Assembly: GCA_027449865.1 (NCBI GenBank)
Contig: DAIDKV010000269.1
Location: forward strand, 1-64,000
DNA: 64,000 nt
Reading direction: 5' to 3'
Source: Planctomycetales bacterium
Lineage (GTDB): Bacteria; Planctomycetota; Planctomycetia; Isosphaerales; Isosphaeraceae
Made by a program: the position numbers and the translations under genes. Of this stretch, positions 56,077 through 64,000 are shown piece by piece (positions within the stretch are counted from its first letter, which is position 1; every line of letters starts with the position of its first letter). Under the pieces are notes generated by a model. It made no database searches, was not told where the DNA came from, and was given only the letters and a program-made list of their open reading frames with translations.

Positions 56077-57999
56077 ATGTCAACCGGGACCGTGGCCGGC
56101 GAACGGCAGGAATTCACCTTCCAGGCCGAGATCAAGCAGCTCTTGCACCTGCTCTCGCACTCGCTCTACCAGAGCCGCGACATCGCGGTGCGCGAGCTGA
56201 TCTCCAACGCGTCGGACGCCCTCGACAAGATGCGGTATGTCTCCCTCACCGAGGACTCCCAGCGCGACGCCGGGGCGCTCGAGATCGTCATCGAGGGGAA
56301 CGAAACCGAAAAGACGCTCATCATCCGAGACGCCGGCATCGGGATGACTCAGGATGAGCTGGTGCAGAATCTCGGCACGATCGCCCGGAGCGGTTCGGCC
56401 GAGTTCCTCAAGGCGATGACCGCGAGCGCGGGGACGTCGAAGCCGGACGTCTCGCTGATCGGTCAGTTCGGCGTCGGGTTCTACTCGGCGTTCATGATCG
56501 CGGATCGGGTCCGTGTCCGAACGCGGAGCTATCGCGAGGGATCGGGCTGGGAGTGGGAATCCGATGGCAGCGGAAGCTTCTCCATCACGCCCGCCGAGGG
56601 CGACCTCCCGCGCGGGACCGAGGTGATCCTTCACCTCAAGGACGACGCGACCGACTACGCCTCGACCTGGCGCGCCCGCGAGATCGTCCGGCGCTATTCC
56701 AGCTTCGTCCCGTACCCGATCCGGCTGGGGCAGGGGGGCGAAGTCCTCAACGATCAGAAGCCGATCTGGGTTGAGCCGAAGAACCAGGTCACCGAGGAGC
56801 AGTACACCCGGTTCTACCAGCACCTGACCCACCACCCCGACGAGACGCCGCTCTGGCATCTGCACCTCGCGGCCGACTCGCCGATCCAGTATCGGGCCAT
56901 TCTTTACTGTCCGCCGACCAACCTCGAACGCTTCGGCTTCACCAAGCTCGACCACGGGCTGCATCTCTGCGCCCGCCGCGTGCTGGTGCAGTCCGAGTGC
57001 CGCGACCTGATTCCCGAGTACCTGCGGTTCCTCTTCGGGCTGGTGGATTCCGAGGATCTGCCGCTGAACGTCTCGCGCGAGACGCTCCAGGACAACACCG
57101 TCATCCGCCGCATCCGGACGGCGATCATCAAGGGTGTGCTCGACCGCCTCGACCGCCTCGCCGAGGAAGACCCCGAGAAGTACCGCGCCTTCTACGAGCC
57201 GTTCGGGATCATGCTCAAGCAGGGCGTCGTCGAAGACCCGGCCAATCGCGAGCGGGTCGCGAAGCTCCTGCGGTTCTCGTCGTCGCGCGGCGAGGAAGGG
57301 GCGTCGGTCTCGCTCGACGCCTACATCGCTCGGATGCCCGAGGGGCAGAAGCCGATCTACTACCTCGGCGGGCCTGACCTCGCCTCGGTCGCCAAGAGCC
57401 CGAATCTCGAAATCTTCCGGCGCAGGGGGCTGGAAGTCCTCTTCCTCACCGATCCGATCGACGAGTTCGCCATCACCGCCCTGACGACCTACCAGGGGAA
57501 GAAGCTCGTCTCGATCGATTCGGCCGACCTCGAACTGCCGGAAGTCCCCGAGTCCGAGAAGGACGAGCCGAAGCCCGACGAATCGCCCGAGGCGAAGGAG
57601 TCAGGATTCCCTCGGGTTCTGGACCTCTTCCGAGCGGCGCTGGGGAACCGGGTGAAGGATGTGCGAGAGTCGAAGCGACTGACTGATAGCCCCTGCTGCC
57701 TCGTCAACGTCGAGGGCGGTCCCAGCACCCAGATGCAGCGTATTTTACGGATGGCGAATCGCGACTTCCCAGAGACGTCGCGCATCCTGGAAATCAACCC
57801 GTCGTCGCCGCTGATCCGGCGCCTCGGGCAGCTCTCGGCGAATGCCGATCACGAGGCGTTCATCAAGCAGTGTGCCCTGCAACTCTGGACCAACGCGATG
57901 ATCCTCGAAGGCGTCACTCCCGATCCCGAGGACCTCGTCTCCCGCGTCCAGACCTTCATGACCGAGGCCGCCGAGAAGCGATCGCCGCTGATCCTTTAA
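56077..57999 (+). CDS. htpG: Molecular chaperone HtpG (Hsp90)
   Basis: A 640-residue ATP-dependent chaperone. The GHKL ATPase motifs are intact: ELISNASDALDK (40-51, Glu40, Asn44), IRDAGIGMTQDEL and GQFGVGFYSAFM (near 129-140). The middle domain has LYRxLFGLVDSEDLPLNVSRE-like sequence with the catalytic-arginine region SRETLQDN, and the C-terminal dimer domain ends near EKRSPLIL. The length is typical of bacterial HtpG. It is a single-gene unit, with an inverted-repeat element 13 bp after the stop. Confidence 0.97.
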   Translation: MSTGTVAGERQEFTFQAEIKQLLHLLSHSLYQSRDIAVRELISNASDALDKMRYVSLTEDSQRDAGALEIVIEGNETEKTLIIRDAGIGMTQDELVQNLGTIARSGSAEFLKAMTASAGTSKPDVSLIGQFGVGFYSAFMIADRVRVRTRSYREGSGWEWESDGSGSFSITPAEGDLPRGTEVILHLKDDATDYASTWRAREIVRRYSSFVPYPIRLGQGGEVLNDQKPIWVEPKNQVTEEQYTRFYQHLTHHPDETPLWHLHLAADSPIQYRAILYCPPTNLERFGFTKLDHGLHLCARRVLVQSECRDLIPEYLRFLFGLVDSEDLPLNVSRETLQDNTVIRRIRTAIIKGVLDRLDRLAEEDPEKYRAFYEPFGIMLKQGVVEDPANRERVAKLLRFSSSRGEEGASVSLDAYIARMPEGQKPIYYLGGPDLASVAKSPNLEIFRRRGLEVLFLTDPIDEFAITALTTYQGKKLVSIDSADLELPEVPESEKDEPKPDESPEAKESGFPRVLDLFRAALGNRVKDVRESKRLTDSPCCLVNVEGGPSTQMQRILRMANRDFPETSRILEINPSSPLIRRLGQLSANADHEAFIKQCALQLWTNAMILEGVTPDPEDLVSRVQTFMTEAAEKRSPLIL

Positions 58000-58012
58000 G
58001 TGGAGTGACATG

Positions 58013-58119
58013 CCGATTTCCGTTTTCGGTTCTCGGCGATGAGGGAGAAGGTCGCTCGCTCGATTTGCGAGCTGATTCTCCACAGAGCACGGAAAACCGA
58101 AAACGGAAAATCGAAAACT
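58013..58119. repeat. Inverted-repeat element A (TTTTCGG type)
   Basis: The left arm (58013-58036) and right arm (about 58091-58119) pair over about 23 bp with one indel and a few mismatches; the arms are built of TTTTCCG/TTTTCGG steps. The element is 107 bp overall. It fills the space between the convergent htpG stop and the stop of the next gene. The interior is unrelated to that of element B at 62.8 kb, but the arms share the same hexamer-like period. Confidence 0.8.
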
Positions 58120-58120
58120 C

Positions 58121-58651
58121 TCAGCCGCCATGATCCCAGTTGAAGTGGAACGGATTGGGATAGGGGCCGGGTCCGGGTGCGACCGGGTCAAGGTCATAGA
58201 CGGGGACGTAGCTACCCATTTGATAGTACATGCCGACCGGCCGGTAGGGGTCAACCAGTCCCTGCACGAACCGGAGCGGCCGGGGCCAGGGACGCGACGA
58301 GGCGTCGATGGTGCTTCGGCCGGGCGATCCGTAGAAGTACGGATAGACGCTCTCCGTGTGCGAGGCCTTCCAGCCGAGGCCGTACATCCCCTGGCTGCGG
58401 AACCAGTTGATGTGGCGAAGCGTTCCGCGGTCGCCGTAGCGGGTCAGGTAGAAATTGTCGCGGCGAGCGTCGGGGGGCAGGAACATCGGCGTCGCGGCGA
58501 ACCGCATCAGCAGGCCGCTGCGTTCCTCGGTCTGGGGCACCTGCGGAATCGGCGGCTGAGCCGAGGCCCGGACGCCCAGCCAGGCCGAGAGCCCCATCGC
58601 CAGGAGCCCGGCCCGCGCGGCGGCCGACATCGTTCCTCTCGATCGGTTCAT
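58121..58651 (-). CDS. Secreted protein of unknown function
   Basis: A 176-residue exported protein. The start at 58651 (MNRSRGTMSA) opens a signal peptide ending near VRASAQ. The mature part is rich in Pro, Tyr, Arg and Gly, with several aromatic segments (DNFYLTRYGDRGTLRHINWF; YPYFYGSPG; MYYQMGSYVPVYDL). No family is recognised. Unlike its two upstream neighbours it has few Cys or His. The neighbours are all small secreted proteins, but the spacing (138 bp with a hairpin) suggests separate transcription. Confidence 0.8.
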   Translation of the reverse strand: MNRSRGTMSAAARAGLLAMGLSAWLGVRASAQPPIPQVPQTEERSGLLMRFAATPMFLPPDARRDNFYLTRYGDRGTLRHINWFRSQGMYGLGWKASHTESVYPYFYGSPGRSTIDASSRPWPRPLRFVQGLVDPYRPVGMYYQMGSYVPVYDLDPVAPGPGPYPNPFHFNWDHGG

Positions 58652-58735
58652 GGCGGGATCTCCATTCCTCGAGTGACTTCCCCATCCTGGGGACGATCGG
58701 AACACAACAGACAGAAGACGCCTTCAACGAACGGA

Positions 58736-58762
58736 GGGCCCGGCGAGGTCATCGCCGGGCCC
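58736..58762 (-). terminator. Probable terminator after the Cys/His-rich gene
   Basis: Arms GGGCCCGGCGA (58736-58746) and TCGCCGGGCCC (58752-58762) form a perfect 11-bp stem with a 5-nt loop. The minus-strand flank is only moderately T-rich, so efficiency is uncertain. Confidence 0.6.
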
Positions 58763-58789
58763 CGATCCCATCCGGTCCCACCTTCCCGA

Positions 58790-59674
58790 TCAGGGGGAGT
58801 AGGGATTCATCGGCGGGAACGAGAAGAAGTCGCGGGGCGACCGGAGCGGGTTGATGTACGGGACATAACCCGGAGTCAGCGGGACCGGCCCGCCTGCTCC
58901 AACGAAGTACTCAATCTTGTTCCCGCGGTGGAACAGGCCGCCGAGCTTGCCCATACCGTGGCCACCACCGTGACCCAGACCATGGCCGCCGTGGCCTCCT
59001 CCGTTGCAGAGGCCGCAGCCGGGATCTCCGCAACCCGTCATGCCCGAGCCGCCGCACGAGCCGCAGCCCTTGCCGCGGCATCGGCCGCACTTCTTGCCGT
59101 GGTGCTTGTGCGAGCCCTTCATTCCGCAACCATTGACGCCGCAGGGTGACTGCGACGAGGGCGCCACCATCGCCTGACCGGCGGGCATCGCCTGGGTGCT
59201 GGCGACCGGGCCAATCGGGTCGAACAAACCGCCGCCAGCCGTCGCGGCGCAGGAGTCGCAGGGGGCGAACTTGCCGGCCTTGTGGTGATGGCCTAGCCCG
59301 CCACCATGGCCGAGGCCGTGGCCTCCCTTGCCGAATAATCCGCAGCCGGCCGGGTCGCCGTTGCAGTTATCGCCGTGGCAGCCGTGAGCCAGACCGTGCC
59401 CCTTGCCGTTGTGGCCGCAACCATGGCAGCCGAACAGTCCGTGCATCCGGCAGCCCGCACAATCGAACAGGCCATCCTTCGCATAGTGCCCGTACGGAAT
59501 CGGCGGCGCCATCATCTGGCTGCCCGTCGAGTAATCGAAGGCCGCGACCTCCGGGGGGATCGTCTTGTGCAGGTGGTAGCCGTCGGCCCGCGCGGTGCTG
59601 ACCCACGAAAGGGCCAGGCCGAAGGCGGCCGTCCCGAGGAAAAGCGAAATCCCTCGCCATCTTTCGAAACGCAT
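58790..59674 (-). CDS. Secreted Gly/Cys/His-rich protein
   Basis: A 294-residue exported protein with a signal peptide (MRFERWRGISLFLGTAAFGLALSWVSTARA) and AAGGGA before the start. The mature chain is extraordinarily rich in Gly, His and Cys (about 18 Cys), arranged as CAGCRMHG, GCHGCGHNG, HGCHGDNC, CDSC and a DnaJ-like run KKCGRCRGKGCGSCGG. The C-terminal 50 residues are Pro/aromatic-rich (VGAGGPVPLTPGYVPYINPL). This composition suggests metal binding (Zn, Cu or Ni) or a disulfide-linked surface layer; neither is proven. It is not DnaJ: the J domain and the spaced four-repeat pattern are absent. Confidence 0.82.
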   Translation of the reverse strand: MRFERWRGISLFLGTAAFGLALSWVSTARADGYHLHKTIPPEVAAFDYSTGSQMMAPPIPYGHYAKDGLFDCAGCRMHGLFGCHGCGHNGKGHGLAHGCHGDNCNGDPAGCGLFGKGGHGLGHGGGLGHHHKAGKFAPCDSCAATAGGGLFDPIGPVASTQAMPAGQAMVAPSSQSPCGVNGCGMKGSHKHHGKKCGRCRGKGCGSCGGSGMTGCGDPGCGLCNGGGHGGHGLGHGGGHGMGKLGGLFHRGNKIEYFVGAGGPVPLTPGYVPYINPLRSPRDFFSFPPMNPYSP

Positions 59675-59841
59675 GGTCTATCCCTTGCTTGTCATCCGTG
59701 AGTCCCTCCTGGGGTGTCTCGAATCCAGCGAGCGGCGGACGTGCCCGGCCCTCCTGCGCTCGGACGTCGCGATCGGTCTCATCTCGTCTCAGAGGATCGG
59801 TCCGATGGCGATGCCTCCTCGACCCAATTGCCCGTGGCCTC

Positions 59842-59884
59842 AAAAAAAGAAGACCGGTCCCCCTTAAACCCCGGGGGACCGGTC
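59842..59884 (-). terminator. Intrinsic terminator of the 59926 gene
   Basis: A perfect 12-bp stem (arms 59852-59863 and 59873-59884) with a 9-nt loop. On the minus strand it is followed by TTCTTTTTTTG (complement of 59841-59851). It lies 42 nt past the stop codon. Confidence 0.9.
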
Positions 59885-59925
59885 CATTCGCTTCACTCGT
59901 GCTCGATCGATGGCCCGTCGAGCGA

Positions 59926-60846
59926 TCAGTGTCGGCTGTAAACCATCGAGGCTGGCAGGTCGTTGACCGGCTGCGAGGTCGTCCCGTACGCCTCGGCGGC
60001 GTGCTTCTCGCGACGGCGATCGATCGACTCGCGGTGGTGCATCAGGTACATGGACGGTCGGAGCATGTGCGAGATGATGTGCGGCCGGTTGTGGCCGACG
60101 CCCGGCATCGGCGCCGGCGGCGGCGGCACACTGGTCGCCATGACCGAGGGATCATACGACCCGGGGGTCCGCCTCGCCATCATCGCGGCCATCCGAGGAT
60201 CGGCCGCCGGGGCGGCGCCCAGGCTGCTTCGGGCCATTCCGATCGGGGCCGGCTCGGAGGAGGGCATCATGCCGTCGGTCGTCGCGTAGCCAGGCTCGTT
60301 CGAACCGCCGACGACCGCATAGCCCGGCGCGCTCGGCCCGCTCATCACGACAGGTCCCTCAACCACCGTCGCGCCTGCCGCCATTGGCATCCCGGCCGGA
60401 TAGCTCGGCGGCGGAGGGATGTCCACGCCGTCCATCTTCTTCACCCGGGCCCGCTGGCACTCCACGCAATGTCGGGCGCCGAAGAGCCCTCGATGATGGT
60501 GACCGGCCATCTCCGCGGCGGCCGCGTTCGCCGGCGCTGGTGCGGAAGGCAGCGACGTGGAGGCCGGCGGCATCTCGACCGGCTTCGAGCCCGGCGTGTA
60601 GGAGTGACCGGTCAGCGGACCGCCCCAGACGGGGGGCATTCCGGCCAGTCCGGGCGGCATCGAGGATTTTGACTCCTCCGCGGGCGACAGAGGGATGGCG
60701 GCCCCGGGGCCGGTGGCCGGGGCGGACGCGGCCGCGCTCGGCATCGGGGCGGTCGGCGTGGCGACCTGGGCCGTCGCCGTCGACCCGGCCGTCGCCGACA
60801 TCGCCAGGCCGCAGACGCCCAGGACCCATCGAGATCGGACACGCAT
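59926..60846 (-). CDS. Secreted Pro/Ala/Met-rich protein with CxxC motif
   Basis: A 306-residue exported protein. AAAGGAG lies before the 60846 start, and a signal peptide covers about 1-27. The mature chain is of low complexity, rich in Pro, Ala, Met, Gly and Ser. A short conserved-looking island near 113-138 reads GHHHRGLFGARHCVECQRARVKK, with a single CxxC and a histidine cluster, then DGVDIPPPPSYPAG. The C-terminus is basic (HHRESIDRRREKHAAEAYG). The CVECQRARVK island, flanked by GLFG, recalls the GLFG/CHGC patch of the next secreted protein, hinting at a shared surface role. Confidence 0.78.
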   Translation of the reverse strand: MRVRSRWVLGVCGLAMSATAGSTATAQVATPTAPMPSAAASAPATGPGAAIPLSPAEESKSSMPPGLAGMPPVWGGPLTGHSYTPGSKPVEMPPASTSLPSAPAPANAAAAEMAGHHHRGLFGARHCVECQRARVKKMDGVDIPPPPSYPAGMPMAAGATVVEGPVVMSGPSAPGYAVVGGSNEPGYATTDGMMPSSEPAPIGMARSSLGAAPAADPRMAAMMARRTPGSYDPSVMATSVPPPPAPMPGVGHNRPHIISHMLRPSMYLMHHRESIDRRREKHAAEAYGTTSQPVNDLPASMVYSRH

Positions 60847-61221
60847 CTGGGAACTCCTTTCCCCGGTCCGCTCCGCGACCGGACAGGGGCATCCTCCCCC
60901 GAATCCCGGCTCGCCTCGGACCCTGTTCGTGAAGGACGGCCCGACCCCCTCGTTCTGAGGAATTCCGACGGGGGACCGGCACGCGGACCGCTCGCCGTCT
61001 GGCGGGCCTCATGGTACATCCCCTATCATCGGCACTACCGGGACAGTTCTTGATCCTTCTGTCGGCGTGGGTCTGTGTTCCGCAAGAGAAGAGGCAGGCG
61101 GCCTTGAAACCAGCGACCGTCTTCCACCTCGCGGCCACGGTCCGTAGCGAAGCTAAGATTCTGACCGACAACCGACAACACAACGGAACTGAGACGGCCT
61201 GAGTCCTGACCCCGAGGGCCC
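60847..61221. other. Divergent intergenic region
   Basis: The 375 bases between the secreted-protein gene (minus) and the XRE regulator (plus). Apart from the AAAGGAG ribosome site of the left gene I see no tRNA, terminator or convincing promoter. Short plus-strand frames here have no recognisable domains. Confidence 0.5.
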
Positions 61222-62301
61222 ATGATGCTGCAAAATGACGTGCGGGAGAGGCGAATTCGACTCGGTTGGTCGCAGGAGGAGCTAGCGGGCCGTTCCGGCG
61301 TCTCGCGGGCTGGCATTAGCTCCATCGAGACCGGCCGACTGGTCCCCTCCACCGCGACGGCCCTGGCGCTCGCCTCGGCGATGGGTACGACGGTCGAGGC
61401 CCTTTTTCACCTCCCAGGCTCGCGGCCGGCCCTGGGAGCGGAATGGGCGTGGGCGCCCCCCTCGCTTCCGTGCCGCTTCTGGCGGGCCGAGGTGGGCGGG
61501 CGCCTGTATCTTTACCCGGTTGAGGTCTCGGCGACGGGCCTGGTCCCGCATGACGGTACGGCGCGCGTCGACGGGCGGGACGAGCGAGGCCGATCCGACC
61601 CCTCGCGGACCCTGGTCATCGCCTGTTGCGACCCGGCCGCCGGCCTGCTCGCCGCCGAGCTTGCCCGGCAGGAAGAGCTTCGCCTGATTGTTCTTCCGCG
61701 GTCGAGCGCCTCGGCGCTCGAGCTGCTCGATCGCGGCCTGGTCCACGCCGCCGGCCTGCACCTCGCCCGGGTCGACGAGCCCGAAGGGAACGCGCCGGCG
61801 ATCCGATCGCGACTCGGCGGCGATCGATCGTGGGGCCTGCTTCACATGGCTGGATGGGATGAGGGTATCGCGATCGACCCCGGGCTGGACCTCGGGACGA
61901 TCCAGGAAATCGTCGAGGCCCGTCTTCGATGGGTCGTCCGCGAGGCTGGTTCCGGGGCTCAGCAGTGCCTCGACGAGTTGCTCGGTTCCACGGGGAATCG
62001 ATCCGGTCGCAAAGGGCCCCGCGCCTTCGATCACCGGGGCGTTGCCGACGCGATCCGCGGTCAGGGCGCCGATGCGGGGATCTGCCTGCGCCTCACCGGC
62101 GACGAGGCCGGGCTCCGGTTCCTTAGCGTCCGCCGAGAGGCTTACGACCTGTGCGTACCGGCCGGCTCGATCGACGAACCGCGCATCCGGGCTCTCCTGC
62201 GAGTCGTCCGCTCCGGCCCCTATCGCCAACTGCTCGGTGACCTCCCCGGCTACGAGACGGCCCGAACCGGCGAAATCCAGCCGGTCGACGCGACCCCTTG
62301 A
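61222..62301 (+). CDS. XRE-family regulator with periplasmic-binding-like domain
   Basis: A 359-residue DNA-binding regulator (start 61222, or the adjacent ATG at 61225). Residues 4-60 are a Cro/C1-type helix-turn-helix (RIRLGWSQEELAGRSGVSRAGISSIETG, written here as two overlapping parts RIRLGWSQEELAGRSG and SRAGISSIETG). From about 125, LVIACCDPAAGLLAAELARQ begins a substrate-binding-protein-like domain (PBP_like) with HAAGLHLARVDE and a second lobe (ADAGICLRLTGDEAG). Such fusions often sense molybdate, tungstate or small organic ligands. No transport operon is next to it, so its targets are unknown. No export signal: the binding domain is cytosolic. Confidence 0.86.
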   Translation: MMLQNDVRERRIRLGWSQEELAGRSGVSRAGISSIETGRLVPSTATALALASAMGTTVEALFHLPGSRPALGAEWAWAPPSLPCRFWRAEVGGRLYLYPVEVSATGLVPHDGTARVDGRDERGRSDPSRTLVIACCDPAAGLLAAELARQEELRLIVLPRSSASALELLDRGLVHAAGLHLARVDEPEGNAPAIRSRLGGDRSWGLLHMAGWDEGIAIDPGLDLGTIQEIVEARLRWVVREAGSGAQQCLDELLGSTGNRSGRKGPRAFDHRGVADAIRGQGADAGICLRLTGDEAGLRFLSVRREAYDLCVPAGSIDEPRIRALLRVVRSGPYRQLLGDLPGYETARTGEIQPVDATP

Positions 62302-62389
62302 CTTCGACGCGGCCGGTCTCCACCATGTTCGGGATATCGGGCGCCGAAGCCCCGATTGCGAACTCATTGACACGACGAGGAAACACCGG

Positions 62390-62812
62390 ATGCGATCGTT
62401 GATTTGTGCCGCCAGCGTGCTCGGAATCCTCACCGCCATGGTCCTGACCTCGCCCTCCGCCGGCGCCAGGGACGATGAGAAGCCCTCGGTCGAGCACATC
62501 ATGAAGAAGCTCTACAAGGGCAAGAAGGCCACGTTTGCCGAGATCAAGGCCCAGTTGAAGGGCGAATCGCCCGACTGGAAAAAGGTTGAGGCCGATGCCA
62601 AGACCATGGAAAAGTACCTGGGCTTCCTTTCGAAGGGCAAGGCGCCCCGCGGCGACCAGGCTCATTTCGAGAAGCTGGCCGGGGCTCACCTCAACGACGT
62701 GACGGCCCTCGACCACGCGGCCGAGGCGAAGGATCTGGATCAGGCCCGCGCGGCAGTGAAGAAAATTGGCGGCTCGTGCAAGAGTTGCCACCAGGCCCAT
62801 CGTCCGCAGTGA
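62390..62812 (+). CDS. Periplasmic monohaem cytochrome c (class II-like)
   Basis: A 140-residue exported protein with a signal peptide (MRSLICAASVLGILTAMVL, cleaved near AGA). The single haem motif CKSCH lies at 130-134, almost at the C-terminus, which is the arrangement of class II (c'/c556-type) cytochromes, as is the helical body (FAEIKAQLKGESPDWKKVEADAK region). The fifth ligand is His134; the sixth is unclear. The start is 62390; the upstream frame overlaps the XRE regulator out of frame and is not used. The role is presumably electron transfer or gas sensing. It lies 88 bp after the regulator on the same strand. Confidence 0.88.
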   Translation: MRSLICAASVLGILTAMVLTSPSAGARDDEKPSVEHIMKKLYKGKKATFAEIKAQLKGESPDWKKVEADAKTMEKYLGFLSKGKAPRGDQAHFEKLAGAHLNDVTALDHAAEAKDLDQARAAVKKIGGSCKSCHQAHRPQ

Positions 62813-62818
62813 GTGATC

Positions 62819-62983
62819 GGTTTTCAGTTTTCAGTTTTCGGTTTTCAGTACTATGGTCGCTGCTCAGAGCCAACCCGAGAACTCCGTGATGCCGAAAATT
62901 GCGCAAGCGAGACGGGATCGATCGACATTGCCCTGGGCCCTCCACGTTGAGAACTCAGAACTGAAAACTGAAAACTGAAAACC
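62819..62983. repeat. Inverted-repeat element B (TTTTCAG type)
   Basis: Terminal inverted repeats of 30 bp (62819-62848 and 62954-62983) pair with only a few mismatches. They consist of four GTTTTCAG-like 7-bp steps (GTTTTCA period). Total length is 165 bp. The right end lies 4 bp before the start codon of the aminotransferase. No coding sequence inside. Similar in style to element A at 58.0 kb. Confidence 0.88.
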
Positions 62984-62987
62984 AAAG

Positions 62988-64000
62988 ATGCAATTCCCTC
63001 TGCTCTCCCACAAGGCGGCCCGGTTTACTGAGAGTGTCATCCGAGGGATGTCGATCGAGGCCCGGCGCCATGGGGCGGTCAACCTGGCGCAGGGGATGCC
63101 CGACTTTCCCGCGCCGGTCGAGGTCAAGGAAGCCGCCTGCCGGGCGATCTGCGATGATATCAATCAATATGCAATTACCTGGGGCGCGCATGAGCTGCGC
63201 CAGGCGATCGCCGAGCACGCCGCCTGGCACCTCGGCCTGACCGTCGACCCCGAGACCGAAATCACGGTCACCTGCGGCAGCACCGAGGCGATGCTGGTCG
63301 CACTGATCTCGGTCATCAACCCGGGCGACGAGGTGATCCTCACCCAGCCTTTCTACGAGAACTACTGGCCGGATTGCGTCCTGGCAGGCGCCGAGCCGCG
63401 GTTTGTTCCGATTCGTCCGCCGCACTGGCGGTTTGACCTCGGCGAACTGGCCGCCGCCTTCAACGATCGGACGAAGGCCATTGTACTTTGTAATCCGAAC
63501 AACCCGACCGGGACAGTCTTCTCCCGCGAGGATCTGGAAGCGATCGCCGCGCTCTGCCGGAAGTGGGATGTCCTCGCGATCACGGATGAGATCTACGAGC
63601 ACATCCTCTACGACGGACGACGCCACGTGGCGATGGCCTCGCTGGACGGGATGTGGGAGCGATCGGTGACGATCGGGGGGATGTCGAAGACATACTCGGT
63701 GACGGGCTGGCGAGTCGGGACGATCCTGGCGCCACCGAAGCTGACACACGCCTTCCGGCAGATTCATGATTACGTCTCAATTGGCGCCGCGGCACCGTTG
63801 CAGGAGGCGGGAGCGGTCGCTTATCGCCTGCCGCGCGAGTATTACGATCACCTCGCCGCCGATTACCAGGGACGTCGCGACCGGTTCTGCCGGGTGCTGA
63901 CCGAGGTCGGCTTTGACCTCGAACCGCCCGAGGGAGCGTACTACGTGATGGCGGGTATCGAGCCATTTGGCGCGGTGGACGATGTCGAGTTCGCCCGCTA
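62988..64000 (+). CDS. Class I/II PLP-dependent aminotransferase (right end cut off)
   Basis: At least 337 residues; the frame runs off the window edge, so the C-terminus is missing. The start at 62988 reads MQFPLLSHKAARFTESVIRG, an aspartate/methionine-aminotransferase-type opening. LAQGMPDFPAP, CGSTEAML, NPNNPTG (169-175), DEIYEH and the PLP lysine Lys234 in SKTYSVTGWRVG are all present. The fold-type I family includes aspartate, methionine, kynurenine and LL-diaminopimelate aminotransferases; the specificity is unknown. No ribosome site precedes the ATG: it follows directly on the inverted-repeat element B, which has probably replaced or displaced the original leader. Confidence 0.92.
   Translation, partial: MQFPLLSHKAARFTESVIRGMSIEARRHGAVNLAQGMPDFPAPVEVKEAACRAICDDINQYAITWGAHELRQAIAEHAAWHLGLTVDPETEITVTCGSTEAMLVALISVINPGDEVILTQPFYENYWPDCVLAGAEPRFVPIRPPHWRFDLGELAAAFNDRTKAIVLCNPNNPTGTVFSREDLEAIAALCRKWDVLAITDEIYEHILYDGRRHVAMASLDGMWERSVTIGGMSKTYSVTGWRVGTILAPPKLTHAFRQIHDYVSIGAAAPLQEAGAVAYRLPREYYDHLAADYQGRRDRFCRVLTEVGFDLEPPEGAYYVMAGIEPFGAVDDVEFAR

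Noticed and set aside
58790-59674. DnaJ-type zinc-finger protein
   Set aside because: It has one CxxCxGxG-like run but no J domain and no spaced set of four repeats; it also has a signal peptide.
63620-63640. GCCACGTGGC palindrome as another parS site
   Set aside because: Only the central CCACGTGG is shared; the outer GTT/AAC bases required for parS are missing, and it lies in the aminotransferase coding sequence.

Overview
The window looks like a chromosomal segment of a high-GC planctomycete, most probably of the Isosphaeraceae type. This rests on gene content and style, not on a database search. The signs are: an ECF sigma factor with a weak region 4; a protein combining TPR, FG-GAP and ASPIC/UnbV domains; a very large Ser/Thr kinase with a carbohydrate-lyase-like outer domain; an MJ0042 zinc-finger protein with HEAT repeats; a CAP-domain protein carrying an LEER-type N-terminal motif; and many small secreted proteins rich in Gly, Met, His, Tyr or Pro. 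I see no prophage, IS element, CRISPR array or integrase, and base use is uniform, so this reads as core chromosome.

Layout. 0-10.3 kb, all on the minus strand: the ASPIC/FG-GAP protein, a nitrilase-family amidohydrolase, a secreted TPR protein and the large Ser/Thr kinase. 10.5-15.2 kb: an SDR reductase, two tandem tRNA-Arg genes, an ECF sigma factor, csrA, a DJ-1/PfpI protein, a tRNA-Glu with its own promoter and terminator, and a histone-deacetylase-family amidohydrolase. 15.3-21.6 kb: a GT39-like membrane glycosyltransferase, nicotinate phosphoribosyltransferase, parB, a reduced histidine-kinase-like protein, tRNA-Pro and rpiA. 21.6-32.1 kb, minus strand: deoC, a polytopic membrane protein, rnc, trpF, trxA, a zinc-ribbon coiled-coil protein, the rpoD-dnaG unit and a DegP/HtrA protease. 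32.3-43.9 kb: asparagine synthetase, a metallophosphoesterase, threonine synthase, a Gly/Met-repeat secreted protein, an active/inactive pair of M16 peptidases, a GNAT acetyltransferase and an Nramp transporter fused to a universal-stress domain. 44.2-54 kb: two Tyr/Pro/Gly-rich secreted proteins, a LarA-like (DUF2088) protein, two HEAT-repeat proteins, a long TPR protein and a CAP-domain protein. 54.1-64 kb: fmt-def, htpG, three secreted low-complexity proteins, an XRE regulator with a periplasmic-binding-like domain, a cytochrome c, and an aminotransferase that runs off the right edge.

The most notable non-coding signal is four exact copies of the 14-bp palindrome GTTCCACGTGGAAC at 7.8, 11.9, 15.2 and 21.6 kb, bracketing parB at 18.55-19.49 kb. 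This is the classic chromosomal parS sequence, so the first third of the window is probably the ParB loading centre and may lie near the replication origin. Several promoters close to the sigma-70 consensus can be read directly (trxA, dnaG-rpoD, the GNAT gene, the Nramp gene and three tRNA units). Strong hairpin terminators follow rpoD and tRNA-Glu.

Four kinds of small intergenic repeat are visible: a direct and inverted 20-22-bp repeat at the left edge; a roughly 40-bp inverted repeat at 50.1 kb made of CACGAA-type units; a 48-nt hairpin at 46.85 kb; and two copies of a TTTTCAG/TTTTCGG inverted-repeat element at 58.0 and 62.8 kb. Many long open frames lie opposite real genes in this GC-rich sequence, and I have treated them as shadows.
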